From: Chitinispirillales bacterium ANBcel5
GTDB lineage: Bacteria > Fibrobacterota > Chitinivibrionia > Chitinivibrionales > Chitinispirillaceae
DNA: 64,000 nucleotides
Assembly: GCA_029688955.1 (NCBI GenBank)
Contig: JARUKZ010000002.1
Span: forward strand, 1 to 64,000
Direction of reading: 5' to 3'
Shown here one piece after another: positions 25,913 to 35,464 of this stretch. A model generated the notes under the pieces. That model searched no databases, was not told the DNA's origin, and saw only the letters and a list, made by a program, of their open reading frames with translations. The first letter of the stretch is position 1. The number at the start of each line of letters is the position of its first letter. The translations under genes were made by a program, and so were the position numbers.

Positions 25913-27007
25913 ATGTTCAGAACATTAAAAAAAGTTGTGGTCTTTGCTGGTCTATTTGGGATGACGTATGCAGCATCAGTTACAGCACAGAATAGAGTTC
26001 AGCTTATTGGTGCAGGTGCTTCATTTCCAGCTCCCCTTGTAACGGCTATGGCAGACGAATACCGGGATCTGACGAATCGACGCGTTACAATTAATTACCA
26101 ATCAATCGGATCTGGTGGAGGAATACGCCAGTTTGGTGAACAGACCATCATGTTTGGTATGACTGAGGCATTTCTCAATGATGAAATTATGAAAGATGTC
26201 GAGAGCAAAACCGGTGGCCGGGCATTTAATGTTCCAATTACACTTGCAGATGTGGTGGTAACTTACAATGTTCCAGGTGTAAAAACCGGGCTTGTGTTTG
26301 ATGGAGAGGTTATTTCAGATATCTTCCTTGGAAAGATTACTACATGGAATGACCGCAGAATCCGAGACTTGAACCCTGGTGTTGATCTTCCCCGCCTTCC
26401 AATTCAGGTGGTTCACCGCTCTGATGGCTCAGGTACAACAAATCTCTGGACAAGTTACCTATCTAATGTTAATACACAATGGGCAAAAACAATCGGTTTT
26501 GCCACAAGTGTTAACTGGCCAACTGGTGTTGGTGGGAACGGTAATGAAGGTGTTGCTGGCGTAGTACAGACTACTCCCGGTGCAATTGGATACAACAGTT
26601 TTGCCTATGCTCTGCTTAACGATATTCCCTATGCTTATCTTAAAAACAGTTCCGGCAATGTAATTAACCCTTCCTTTGAGTCTACCTCTGCAGCAGCAGA
26701 CATTTCTCTTCCCCAGGATGGCCGCATCCTTTTCACCAATACACCGGCTCCAAATGGTTACCCTGCCGCCGGTTTTGCCTGGATGCTTTGTTATGAAAAT
26801 ATGGAAAAGAACAATGCCATCAACACCAAACAGGAAGCAGAAGAGCTCATTAAGTTCATCATTTGGGCTATAACCGATGGTCAGGAGCTATCCGAAGAGC
26901 TGGGATATGCACAGTTACCTGCAGCGGCAGTGGAACTTGGCAAAAACATGATCCGTGAGATGAAATGGAACGGTGAGCCGATCGGCAAAAAAATTCTGGA
27001 TAACTAA
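25913..27007 (+). CDS. pstS: Periplasmic phosphate-binding protein PstS
   Basis: The high-affinity phosphate receptor of the Pst ABC transporter. It is 364 aa, with a signal peptide to about residue 25 (SVTAQ). Ligand-loop motifs are GAGASFPAPL near the mature N-terminus, YQSIGSGGGIRQF and HRSDGSGTTNLW. GAIGYNSFAYAL and SLPQDGR are also family-typical. No lipobox is seen, so it is a soluble periplasmic protein. AAGGAG precedes the ATG, and a Pho box lies about 50 nt upstream. A hairpin separates it from pstC, as is usual where the binding protein is made in excess of the permease. Confidence 0.96.
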   Translation: MFRTLKKVVVFAGLFGMTYAASVTAQNRVQLIGAGASFPAPLVTAMADEYRDLTNRRVTINYQSIGSGGGIRQFGEQTIMFGMTEAFLNDEIMKDVESKTGGRAFNVPITLADVVVTYNVPGVKTGLVFDGEVISDIFLGKITTWNDRRIRDLNPGVDLPRLPIQVVHRSDGSGTTNLWTSYLSNVNTQWAKTIGFATSVNWPTGVGGNGNEGVAGVVQTTPGAIGYNSFAYALLNDIPYAYLKNSSGNVINPSFESTSAAADISLPQDGRILFTNTPAPNGYPAAGFAWMLCYENMEKNNAINTKQEAEELIKFIIWAITDGQELSEELGYAQLPAAAVELGKNMIREMKWNGEPIGKKILDN

Positions 27008-27060
27008 GTACTATATATTTTCCATGTCAGTTAATCTTTTACAGGTAGCAAAACATAAAG

Positions 27061-27087
27061 CAGAGCAGAACTCATTCTTCTGCTCTG
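27061..27087 (+). terminator. pstS-pstC intercistronic hairpin
   Basis: A perfect 10-bp stem CAGAGCAGAA (27061-27070)/TTCTGCTCTG (27078-27087) with a 7-nt loop and only TTT after it. It probably acts as a partial terminator or 3'-end protector, raising PstS over PstCAB. Confidence 0.65.
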
Positions 27088-27111
27088 TTTACCAAAAGTG
27101 CGGAGGAACAT

Positions 27112-28110
27112 TTGCGTAAAGGTAATACTACTATATCGACTTCGGAATTATTGAGAACACCTCCGGGACCGCTCTACAGGTGGCTTGGGGACGGGATTTT
27201 TAGCTGGACTGTTTTCATACTGGGTATGGCTGTTATTGTAAGTACAATTCTGATGGCCATAGTTTTGTACCTGGACGGAGCAGAAGCTTTCAGTCGTTTT
27301 GGTATTTGGGGGTTTCTTAGAGGCAGAGTCTGGGACCCGGGCTCATCATTTGTCTTTGGTAGTCTCCCGTTTCTGTTTGGAACAGTAATTACCAGTGTAG
27401 TTTCTCTACTAATAGCATTTGTTCCCGCGGTAGCAGTGGCTCTCTTTACTGCAGAATACTCTCCACGATGGCTATCTCAGATAATAGAAAATCTTATAAA
27501 CCTCATTGCGGCTATTCCATCAGTTATCGTGGGGCTGTGGGGTGTTTTTGTTCTTGCCCCATGGTTACGTGGTACCATATATACTCCCGTTTACCTATGG
27601 ACTCTGGACAATGCACCATCATTGTTGCCGATTTTAGGAAATCCCATTGGATATGGTATGGCTACCGCGACTCTTGTTCTGGCGGTAATGATTATTCCCT
27701 ACACTACAGCATTAACAGTTGATGCTCTTCGCCTGGTACCCCGCGAACAGCGTGAAGCAGCATACGCCCTTGGAGCTACCAAGTGGGAAGTCATAAAAAT
27801 GGCCATTATACCCTATGCAAGAGGGGGAATACTTGCCGGTGCCATGCTATCCTTTGGCAGAGCAATTGGTGAAACCATGGCAGTGGCAATGCTTATTGGT
27901 AACAGAAACACCCTTCCATTTTCAATTATCGGACCGGCTTCTACCATGCCATCGGTTATTGTAAATGAGTTCAGGGAAGCCGTTGGTAATTTACATCTAT
28001 CCAGTCTTATGGCGGTAGGGTTTTATCTGTTTTTAGTGTCTCTTGCAGTGAACCTTGTAGCCGCACATATTCAAAGGAAGTTTTCGTTTACCGGAGGTAG
28101 AGCAGTATGA
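27112..28110 (+). CDS. pstC: Phosphate ABC transporter permease PstC
   Basis: An inner-membrane subunit forming the phosphate channel with PstA. It is 332 aa with an N-terminal helix (about 30-52) followed by the five-helix permease core. The ATPase-coupling EAA loop is EAAYALGATKWEVIKMAIIPYARGG split over residues about 214-238, followed by GRAIGETMAVAML. The TTG start at 27112 is supported by GGAGGA 5 nt upstream. It overlaps pstA by ATGA. Confidence 0.95.
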   Translation: MRKGNTTISTSELLRTPPGPLYRWLGDGIFSWTVFILGMAVIVSTILMAIVLYLDGAEAFSRFGIWGFLRGRVWDPGSSFVFGSLPFLFGTVITSVVSLLIAFVPAVAVALFTAEYSPRWLSQIIENLINLIAAIPSVIVGLWGVFVLAPWLRGTIYTPVYLWTLDNAPSLLPILGNPIGYGMATATLVLAVMIIPYTTALTVDALRLVPREQREAAYALGATKWEVIKMAIIPYARGGILAGAMLSFGRAIGETMAVAMLIGNRNTLPFSIIGPASTMPSVIVNEFREAVGNLHLSSLMAVGFYLFLVSLAVNLVAAHIQRKFSFTGGRAV

Positions 28111-28970
28111 TTTCATTACAAAGACGGTATATGTATGATAAACTCATGAAACTCTTTTTTGCTGTAAATACAGTACTGGTCCTTATTCCTTTAGTTATTA
28201 TTATATCGTATGTTGTTGTGCAGGGAATAGGAGCCATAAACCTTGACTTCTTTACTCAGGAGCTTGGATCGCCTTCAAGAGCCATGAGAGGCCAACCAAC
28301 CGGTTTGGTGCATACCATAATCGGCACATTTGTAATAGATTTTATGGCACTCATTATTGCCATGCCTTTTGGTCTTGGTGCCGGTATCATGTTATCAGAA
28401 TATCCCGACCATAAGATTAACCCCCTGCTTAGAATTATGACTGACACACTTAACGGTATGCCCGCGGTATTAAAAGGACTTTTAGCATGGGCACTGGTTG
28501 TTAAACCCATGGGAGGATTTTCCGGGTTTGCGGGAGGTGTGGCACTTGCATTCGTTATGCTTCCCATTCTTGCAAGATCTACCGAAAGTGCCTTGATGAA
28601 TATCCCCTGGTCCCTTCGGGAAGCAGGTCTTGCAGTCGGTCTACCCCGGTGGCGGGTTGTAATGTCGGTCATTGTTCCCGCATCAAAAACAGGACTGGTT
28701 ACAGGACTACTCATTGCTTTTGCACGGGCGGTGGGTGAAGCTGCACCGTTGCTTTTTACCTCTTTTGGAAATAACTATATGCCTAACCGATGGACCGGAT
28801 GGATATTTGGACCGGTCGATTCTCTTCCGCAAAGATTGTATAGTCTTGCGATAAGTCCTTACAGACAGTGGCATGAGCTTGGATGGGCTGCTGGGATTGT
28901 ATTGCTTAGTCTGGTAATTCTATCCTTTATAGTTGCCCGGCTGGCTACCATGGAAAAAAAATACAGATAA
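28107..28970 (+). CDS. pstA: Phosphate ABC transporter permease PstA
   Basis: The second inner-membrane subunit of the Pst transporter, 287 aa with six predicted membrane helices. The coupling loop reads REAGLAVGLPRWRVVMSVIVP, of which LAVGLPRW is the core, followed by ARAVGEAAPLLFT, characteristic of PstA. It starts inside the pstC stop codon (ATGA), so translation is coupled. pstB follows after 36 nt. Confidence 0.95.
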   Translation: MISLQRRYMYDKLMKLFFAVNTVLVLIPLVIIISYVVVQGIGAINLDFFTQELGSPSRAMRGQPTGLVHTIIGTFVIDFMALIIAMPFGLGAGIMLSEYPDHKINPLLRIMTDTLNGMPAVLKGLLAWALVVKPMGGFSGFAGGVALAFVMLPILARSTESALMNIPWSLREAGLAVGLPRWRVVMSVIVPASKTGLVTGLLIAFARAVGEAAPLLFTSFGNNYMPNRWTGWIFGPVDSLPQRLYSLAISPYRQWHELGWAAGIVLLSLVILSFIVARLATMEKKYR

Positions 28971-29006
28971 ATTTAAAAATAGTGAATTGAAGGAGACCGA
29001 TTACTA

Positions 29007-29861
29007 ATGGAAGATAAGGTAACTGTTGAAGAAAAACTGCCGGTGTCAGGCACTGAAGAAAAAGATTTTCAATCACCATCAGAAACTCCTGACAGCGACG
29101 ATACTGATATCCGTTTAAACACGATTAATCTTTCTGTCTCGTATGGAAAATCTCCAGGGGTTAAGGATGTGACCCTGCCTATACGTAATAAACGGGTAAC
29201 AGCCCTGATCGGCCCTTCGGGTTGTGGTAAAACCACATTTCTCAGAGCCCTTAACCGGATGCACGATCTCACACCCAACACAGTAATTACCGGAAAGGCT
29301 CTTCTGGATGGACAGGATATCTATTCACCTGGAGTTGATCCGGTCATTATCCGCAGGAAAATTGGAATGGTGTTCCAGAAACCAACTCCGTTCCCTTCCA
29401 TGTCTATTTATGATAATGTAATCGCTGGTTTAAAACTGGTCGGAATAAAGAAAAAATCGATTCTTGATGAAGTCGTAGAAAGATCTCTTAAGCATGCTGC
29501 ATTGTGGGATGAGGTGAAGGATCGTTTACGTATGCCCGGAGCAGGTCTTTCCGGAGGACAACAGCAGCGCCTTTCAATAGCCCGGGCTCTTGCCGTAGAA
29601 CCGGAAGTCCTACTTATGGACGAACCCACAAGCTCACTCGATCCCAAATCTACAACCCGTATTGAAGACCTTATCTCAACTCTTAAGGAACATGTTACAA
29701 TCGTTATCGTAACACACAATATGCAACAGGCCTCCCGTGTATCCGATCAAACAGCGTTCTTTTATCTCGGTGAACTAATAGAGGTTAATGACACCAATAT
29801 TCTTTTTACCAATCCAGAAAAAATCCAAACTGAAGAGTATATAACCGGACGTTTCGGGTAA
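29007..29861 (+). CDS. pstB: Phosphate ABC transporter ATPase PstB
   Basis: The energising ATPase of phosphate uptake, 284 aa. Walker A is GPSGCGKTT, the Q-loop sits in [11 protein letters not shown], the signature is LSGGQQQR, Walker B is [12 protein letters not shown] and the switch His is in VTHNMQQ. The FQKPTPFP segment is characteristic of PstB. The N-terminus carries about 35 extra, mostly acidic residues compared with the usual 250-aa enzyme. AAGGAGA precedes the ATG. It is followed after 29 nt by phoU. Confidence 0.97.
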   Translation: MEDKVTVEEKLPVSGTEEKDFQSPSETPDSDDTDIRLNTINLSVSYGKSPGVKDVTLPIRNKRVTALIGPSGCGKTTFLRALNRMHDLTPNTVITGKALLDGQDIYSPGVDPVIIRRKIGMVFQKPTPFPSMSIYDNVIAGLKLVGIKKKSILDEVVERSLKHAALWDEVKDRLRMPGAGLSGGQQQRLSIARALAVEPEVLLMDEPTSSLDPKSTTRIEDLISTLKEHVTIVIVTHNMQQASRVSDQTAFFYLGELIEVNDTNILFTNPEKIQTEEYITGRFG

Positions 29862-29890
29862 TATCACACACAAAAAAAAAGGATTTACAT

Positions 29891-30586
29891 ATGTCTAATC
29901 ATTTTTACATCGAAACTGAAAAATTAAAGCAACGTATAATGGGCTTATGCACGCTCGTTGAAGAAAGTGTACGATACTCAGTTAAGTCAGCTCTTAATCT
30001 CGACCATTCGCTTGCACATAAAGTTATAGGTTCCGATGAAGAGATCGATATGGAGGAAGTTGAAATTGAGGAAGATTGCCTGAAAATACTGGCTCTTTAC
30101 CAACCAGTTGCACGTGATTTGCGTTTCGTTATTGCGGTGTTAAAGATTAATAATGATCTGGAACGAATTGCCGATCTGGCAGTTAATATCGCAGAGCGAA
30201 CCATTGCACTTACTGCACAACCCCCGGAAAACCTTAGAAATGTATGCACTGCTATGAGTGAAAAAGCGGTAATAATGTTAAAGAAAAGTATCGATTCCCT
30301 TATTAACTGGGATGGCTTTTTAGCGGTTGATGTTTGTGAATCTGATAATGAGGTTGATACTCTTTACAAGGATTCTTTTGAACTGGTTAAAAATTGTATT
30401 CTTGAAGATCCGGCCCGTTTAGATTCACTTTACCTTTACTCCTCTATTTTCAGACACCTTGAAAGAATCGCTGACCAAACAACAAATATCGCAGAAGACG
30501 TGATCTACATGACCCAGGGTGGGATAGTAAGGCATACAAACGAACAAGAGAAAAAAGCAACCGTAGCAACGAGTCACAAAGCATAG
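29891..30586 (+). CDS. phoU: Phosphate signalling protein PhoU
   Basis: A 231-aa cytosolic adaptor linking the Pst transporter to PhoR. It is all-helical with two PhoU repeats. Each contains the metal-binding helix motif: LERIADLAVNIAE in the first and LERIADQTTNIAED in the second. AAGGA precedes the ATG. It is the last gene of pstSCAB-phoU, the standard position. No strong terminator follows; a GCCCG/CGGGC hairpin at about 30605 lacks a T run. Confidence 0.95.
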   Translation: MSNHFYIETEKLKQRIMGLCTLVEESVRYSVKSALNLDHSLAHKVIGSDEEIDMEEVEIEEDCLKILALYQPVARDLRFVIAVLKINNDLERIADLAVNIAERTIALTAQPPENLRNVCTAMSEKAVIMLKKSIDSLINWDGFLAVDVCESDNEVDTLYKDSFELVKNCILEDPARLDSLYLYSSIFRHLERIADQTTNIAEDVIYMTQGGIVRHTNEQEKKATVATSHKA

Positions 30587-31061
30587 TGCAAATTATTCTA
30601 AAAAGCCCGGGGCCTCTTGCTGCGGGCACCTTAAACTGATTCATAGGAAAAATATCTAAAAAGGTCCTCAAAGAAAACCTCTACTCAAACCAGAGGCATG
30701 ATCCTTAAGCGAACTCTCTGAGCAAAGCCAACAGGGTAATTTGAGGCGCATACAGCTATCTTTTGAGAAGCTCCCGGAGCAGAGTCGAGGCCCGACCGTC
30801 CACACAACGTTCTCAATAACAAATTCGGTTACAAAGACAAAAAGGTGATAGCAAAGCCCCCGAGCCGCAAAAAACCTATAATATCCCCTACATTTTCCAA
30901 TACACCCATATATATATTTTAAGTATTCGGTTCTCTCGCTCTCATTTAAAAAAACTAATTCTCACGTTAATAGTACTGTTAATCTTTTCCGGACAGCCAA
31001 TTTTTCGGTCGACTGCATTTATAGGTTTCAATAAAGTGCTGATACTTAAAAAGGAGGAACT
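30587..31061. other. Gene-free region after phoU
   Basis: No supported gene or structured RNA. A weak G+C hairpin near 30605-30630 is the only structure seen. The sequence composition is mixed and contains no repeat array. Confidence 0.5.
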
Positions 31062-31664
31062 GTGGATAATTACTGTGCTGAATGTGGTAAGCCACTCTAC
31101 ATTTGGAATAACTACGGCATTGATGGGAGATGGCTCTGTTTTGAATGCAGTACAAATAAGCAAAAAGATTATACAGAGAAAAAAACAATACTTTGGTTTG
31201 ACAACCCAAAAGATCTCGAAGAGATAAAAAACCAATGCGCGAAGTGTGGTAAAAAACTGGGCATATTGGATAACTACGGCACCGATACGAGATGGCTCTG
31301 TTTCGACTGTAACGATATTGACGAGGTAGAAAGGTATCAGGGAAAAGCAGGACATAAGATTGGAGAAGTGGGCGTTGTATGCACCTCCTGTGGCTTCGAA
31401 GGATTTGTCAGACCCCGCTATAGATGGGACGGTTTTGTGAAATTTAATTGCCCCTCCTGTGGAATGCCGGATAAAAACCGGTTGGCAGAGGGGGTTAAAG
31501 GGTTCCTCTGGCTTGTGATCTATATAGCCGTAATTCTCATTTTAGTAATCCCACCTCAGATCTTCTATATCATACCTGTGATAGTAATTCTTTTTGCGCT
31601 CTTGCCGATTTTAGAAGATAAAAAAATCGGAAAAAAAATGGAAGGGATCAAAACTAAACAGTAA
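31062..31664 (+). CDS. Zinc-ribbon membrane protein with duplicated CxxC modules
   Basis: A 200-aa protein of unknown function. Two near-identical ribbons occur at the N-terminus: CAECGKPL...RWLCFEC (about 4-29) and CAKCGKKL...RWLCFDC (about 59-84). They share the spacer pattern NYGxDxRWLCF. A third ribbon, CTSCGFEG...CPSCG (about 107-134), follows. One or two membrane helices lie at about 146-185, ending in a Lys-rich tail. The GTG start is backed by GGAGG 5 nt upstream. The layout suggests a membrane-bound zinc protein, perhaps protein- or RNA-binding, but the sequence supports no specific role. It stands alone, upstream of the 21-bp repeat arrays. Confidence 0.7.
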   Translation: MDNYCAECGKPLYIWNNYGIDGRWLCFECSTNKQKDYTEKKTILWFDNPKDLEEIKNQCAKCGKKLGILDNYGTDTRWLCFDCNDIDEVERYQGKAGHKIGEVGVVCTSCGFEGFVRPRYRWDGFVKFNCPSCGMPDKNRLAEGVKGFLWLVIYIAVILILVIPPQIFYIIPVIVILFALLPILEDKKIGKKMEGIKTKQ

Positions 31665-31817
31665 CGAATACCCGTAAATAATTTTGCTGTCTGCGTACAG
31701 AAGTTAAGGAGGAATGAAATTTTGATTCTTCTTTGGAACGCATACCGATCCATGTTTTTCAATAGTCGCGCAGGGACTACATCTGTATAGCTAAACACAC
31801 TGTCAAAAAATTCCTTC

Positions 31818-31863
31818 TCCCTCAGGGATTAATTCTTTTTTATGCGATCCCTAAGGGATTAAT
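31818..31863. repeat. Pair of CCCTnAGGG palindromic repeats
   Basis: TCCCTCAGGGATTAATT (31818-31834) and TCCCTAAGGGATTAAT (31848-31863) are direct copies 30 bp apart, each containing a short palindrome. A diverged relative, CCCCTGAGGGTTGG, is near 31963. Function unknown. Confidence 0.5.
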
Positions 31864-31874
31864 CAAAATCACCT

Positions 31875-31896
31875 CTGCATCGTACGCAGCTTTTTT
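31875..31896 (+). terminator. Weak terminator-like hairpin
   Basis: CTGC (31875-31878)/GCAG (31886-31889) with a 7-nt loop, followed by CTTTTTT. The stem is only 4 bp, so it is a weak candidate for ending the zinc-ribbon transcript. Confidence 0.3.
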
Positions 31897-32006
31897 GTCA
31901 TGTAAAACACTGTCTACACCAGTGATAAAACAGCGAATTTTCAACGATGGATGCAGTATTACCCCTGAGGGTTGGATGACAAAGTAGTTTGCCGACGGCA
32001 TCATTC

Positions 32007-32153
32007 TTACTCTATTTCCAGCAAGGCTTACTCTATTTCCAGCAAGGCTTACTCTATTTCCAGCAAGGCTTACTCTATTTCCAGCAAGGCTTACTCTATT
32101 TCCACTAAGGCTTACTCTATTTCCACTAAGGCTTACTCTATTCCCGATAAGGC
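32007..32153. repeat. 21-bp tandem array A (7 units)
   Basis: Seven head-to-tail copies of a 21-bp unit containing AAGGCTTACTC and TATTTCC. The first four are identical, the next two differ at one or two positions, and the last is more diverged. The array lies in the gap between the zinc-ribbon gene and the convergent UPF0182 gene. Because 21 is divisible by 3 the array leaves open frames, but no ribosome-binding site or start is convincing. Confidence 0.95.
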
Positions 32154-32203
32154 CTGATTATGATGTATAGCACCCATGTAAGTCGCTTTTTATTGTGTCT
32201 TGT

Positions 32204-32455
32204 AAGGCTTTTCTCGGTTTTATGAAGGCTTTTCTCGGTTTTATGAAGGCTTTTCTCGGTTTTATGAAGGCTTTTCTCGGTTTTGTGAAGGCTTTTCTCG
32301 GTTTTATGAAGGCTTTTCTCGGTTTTATGAAGGCTTTTCTCGGTTTTATGAAGGCTTTTCTCGGTTTTATGAAGGCTTTTCTCGGTTTTATGAAGGCTTT
32401 TCCTGGTTTCGTGAAGGCTTTTCTGAATTTTATGAAGGCTTTTTTGGGGTTTTCC
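32204..32455. repeat. 21-bp tandem array B (12 units)
   Basis: AAGGC recurs at 32204, 32225, 32246 and so on to 32435, exactly every 21 bp, giving 12 units. The consensus unit begins AAGGCTTTTCTCGG and ends TTTTATG. It shares AAGGCTT with array A but the rest of the unit differs. The last two units are diverged. The array ends about 50 bp before the UPF0182 stop codon. Confidence 0.95.
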
Positions 32456-32506
32456 TCCCGTGATTATAGTCGGAAGGTCCCCCCAAAACGGCTCTGGCCT
32501 CCGTAA

Positions 32507-35300
32507 CTACTGCGCAGGAGGCTCAAACATTCGTATCAGCTCTTCAAGCCTTTCTCCTGCTGCGCCAAAATTGCCCTCAGCTGAGAATCGTTTTAACTGA
32601 TCCAGCAGCTCTCTTGCCCGTTGTATATCAACCTCCTCCTCCTCCGGTAACACAGGAAACTCCGGGAGCGCTTCTATTCTCTCGGTCAGAAGATCGATAG
32701 CCTCATCAAACATCTCTGCCCATACTACATTAACCTGATCGGCCACAATTACTCGTCGTACTTCAGGGATCTCCGTTCCCTGTGCCTGAACAAAAAGCGG
32801 CTCTACATACATCACATGAAGGGAATCTTCATTAAAAAGCGGAATAACCAGCAGATTACCCCTTATTACATCAGAGCCCCGCTGACTCCATAACGTAATA
32901 GCCTGCGACATTTCACTGTTCTGATCAATTCGTGCTTCAATCTGTCGTGGGCCAAAGACCTGCTGCCCTCTGGGGAATGTAAAAACGTTTAGTTTTCCAT
33001 AATTTGGGATGTCGGAACGCCCGGCCATCCAGGCATTCATAACATTTCTGCCCCTCGGTGTAAACGGCATAATCAAAGCAAATTCCGCGGAATCACTGTC
33101 GGGGAATTCCATCATTACATAATAGGGCTTCACCTGCTGAAAGCCTTCCCGATACCGCTCAGTAGCAAACTCCCACATATCTTCCCTCTGATAAAAGGTC
33201 TCGGGATCAGTCATATGGTATGCGGTGTACATTTCACTTTGAACCGTGAAAAAATCCACCGGATAGCGAATGTGTCGTTGGAGATCTTCCAGCATTTGGG
33301 TAAAATCGCGAAAGAGCTCAGGAAAAACACGTTGGTAGGTAGCCATAATCACATCAGAAGTATCAACTATATAGGGTTTGACAGTTCCATTGAACGCGTC
33401 AACAACGATTTTTGCTGAGTTTCTGATGTAATTATTACCATGAAAGTGCCGAAGATTTCCGTAATACTCCTGTGAATAGGGGAACATACTTGAAGTAGTA
33501 TAGGAGTCAATTATCCACACAATTCTCCCATCCTCGGTGATGACAGGATAAGGATCCCGGTCAAGCATCAGAAACGGCATGAGTGCCTGTGCGCGCTCAC
33601 GGATATTACGCCTGAACATCACTCTGGAATCTTCGGTAAAATAACCTGAAATGAGCAAACGGTAATCATCAAACCGCAATGCATACAGTAACTTTCTGAA
33701 AAAGGAGCCAATGGAAACACCTCCCTCTCCATCATAAAAATAGGTTGTCATCTGATCACCAACCGGATAACTGAATTCCGGTTCTGTTGTGTTTACATAG
33801 ACGTGATCGTTTTTTAACTCACCGTAATATATTCTTGGCTGATTTATTTGCACTGTTTGTAATTCTGTCTGTGGAGGAATATCTTTTATCAGCAAATTAG
33901 GCCTGCCCTGAGACAGGACCTCATTAACCGGAACAAGCACAGCGCCAAAACCATGAGTGTATTTCAGTCGCATGCTCACCCAGTTTCTTGATCTGGGATC
34001 GAGGTTATCTTTATCAAGCTCCCTGACAGAAATCATCACCTGAGTATAATCCCCGTCAATATTATAGCGGTCAATATCCACATCATTGAAACTATAGTAC
34101 AACCGTATTTCCTGCTGCTGCCGGAGATTTTCCAATAAGGCTTCCGGATCCCAGAGACGAACATTATCGATAGTGGCGCGGTTTTTATCCACCATCTCAT
34201 CGCTAATTTCGCTTCCAACAGAATACTGATCTATCTCAATACGGGTGGTATCAATACTAAAACCCGCTCGTGTCATTGCGATATTATTTTCAAGATACGG
34301 TCGCTCAAGGGTAATCTCGTTGGGGCTCACAATGAAGTTCTGAACGAAAAAGGGAACTATCCACAGTAAAACAGCCATCAGTACTGCTATGACTCCCGGC
34401 GCTATAAGGCTCTTGGCGGTTAGCCCGTAGGGTGAAAGAAATAGTATCCGTTTTCTGAGATGAGGACTAAACGCGGAAATAAACAGAAGTACAGAAGAGA
34501 CGAGAAATATAAAAACTATCGCGTAATATCCATAGACAGTAACATTGGCATCTGTATAGCCTATTCCCACTACCGCGGTTACATTGGAATAGAGCAGGTA
34601 AAAGACTCTCAGGTAGAAAAACCAGGCAAAAACAGCACATAACAGTGCGGTTAAAATGAGATAATGAGCATTGATGCCTTTAGCTTTTGTATTCAGAAAG
34701 GAATTTTTTGGTTGAGAAGACAGTACGGCACTTAAGGTTGTGACTACAACAATCCCCCCCAAGCAAAATAACTGTAAACCACCCAACGAGAAACGAATAG
34801 ATAGGAAGAGAAAAAATGTAAAAAGAAACTGAACGGCCAAATATGGGATCTTCAACCGGGGAAGTTACCTGATTTATAAACAGAAGAAACTCATTCCACA
34901 AGCTTGCGGGCCAAAACCCCAGCAAAAGTGCCACAAATCCAATTATATAGAACCCGTAACCAAACCTTCTTAAACCGAATCTGGAGCAAACGATGGCATA
35001 GTTAGAATACAAGAACGCACCGGCAAAAAGTGCACCGGCAAAGTAGAGTAAAAGCCTGGTCCAAATCACAGTAAGAAATCGCTCAGAATAACCGAGCTGT
35101 GAAAACCAGAAATATTCGGTTACAAAATCGAGAAGAAAATAGAGTGAAGCCACCACAACAATCCCGGCCAGCAGATACAGGCTCCCTCTTTGAAGTAGCA
35201 TCTTCTGCTCATCGGTTGAGATATTCTTTTTGAGCGAAGCTTTTATCAGTGGTATTGAAGCGATTACCAGTAGCAACACGCTTAACACATTAAACAACAT
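32507..35300 (-). pseudogene. UPF0182 family membrane protein, frameshifted at a G7 tract
   Basis: Two frames together encode one UPF0182 protein of about 930 aa, the normal family length. The N-terminal part (35300 to about 34760) has several membrane helices and family motifs YFWFSQLGYSERF and DPIFGRSVSFYIF. The C-terminal part continues as GGIVVVTTL, with more helices and then the large soluble domain (INQPRIYYGE, FPYSQEYYG), and ends in an acidic coiled tail (EEEEVDIQRARELL). The frames join at a run of seven G on the minus strand (34754-34760); six G would restore one frame. It may be a sequencing error, phase variation or a real mutation. The start at 35300 has AAAGGAGG upstream. Function of the family is unknown. 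Confidence 0.85.
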
Positions 35301-35464
35301 TGCAGCCTCCTTTGAGATTTTTTCGAAAGAAGCAAACAATATACCTGGTGTAGAAAAAAAAGACAAAAAGAAATCAGTGGGCAGGACTTGAAGACGTGGA
35401 AACTGCGGAAAAAGAGACAGCACTGGCTGTGAACAGAGAATGCAACTACATCACCCCTAAATCC

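Noticed and set aside
30605..30630. Terminator after phoU
   Set aside because: A GCCCG/CGGGC hairpin is possible but the loop is G+C-rich and no T run follows.
31972..32506. Two frames encoding AYSISSK- and KAFLGFM-type heptads
   Set aside because: They are produced by the 21-bp arrays, have no convincing start signals and no non-repeat coding part.
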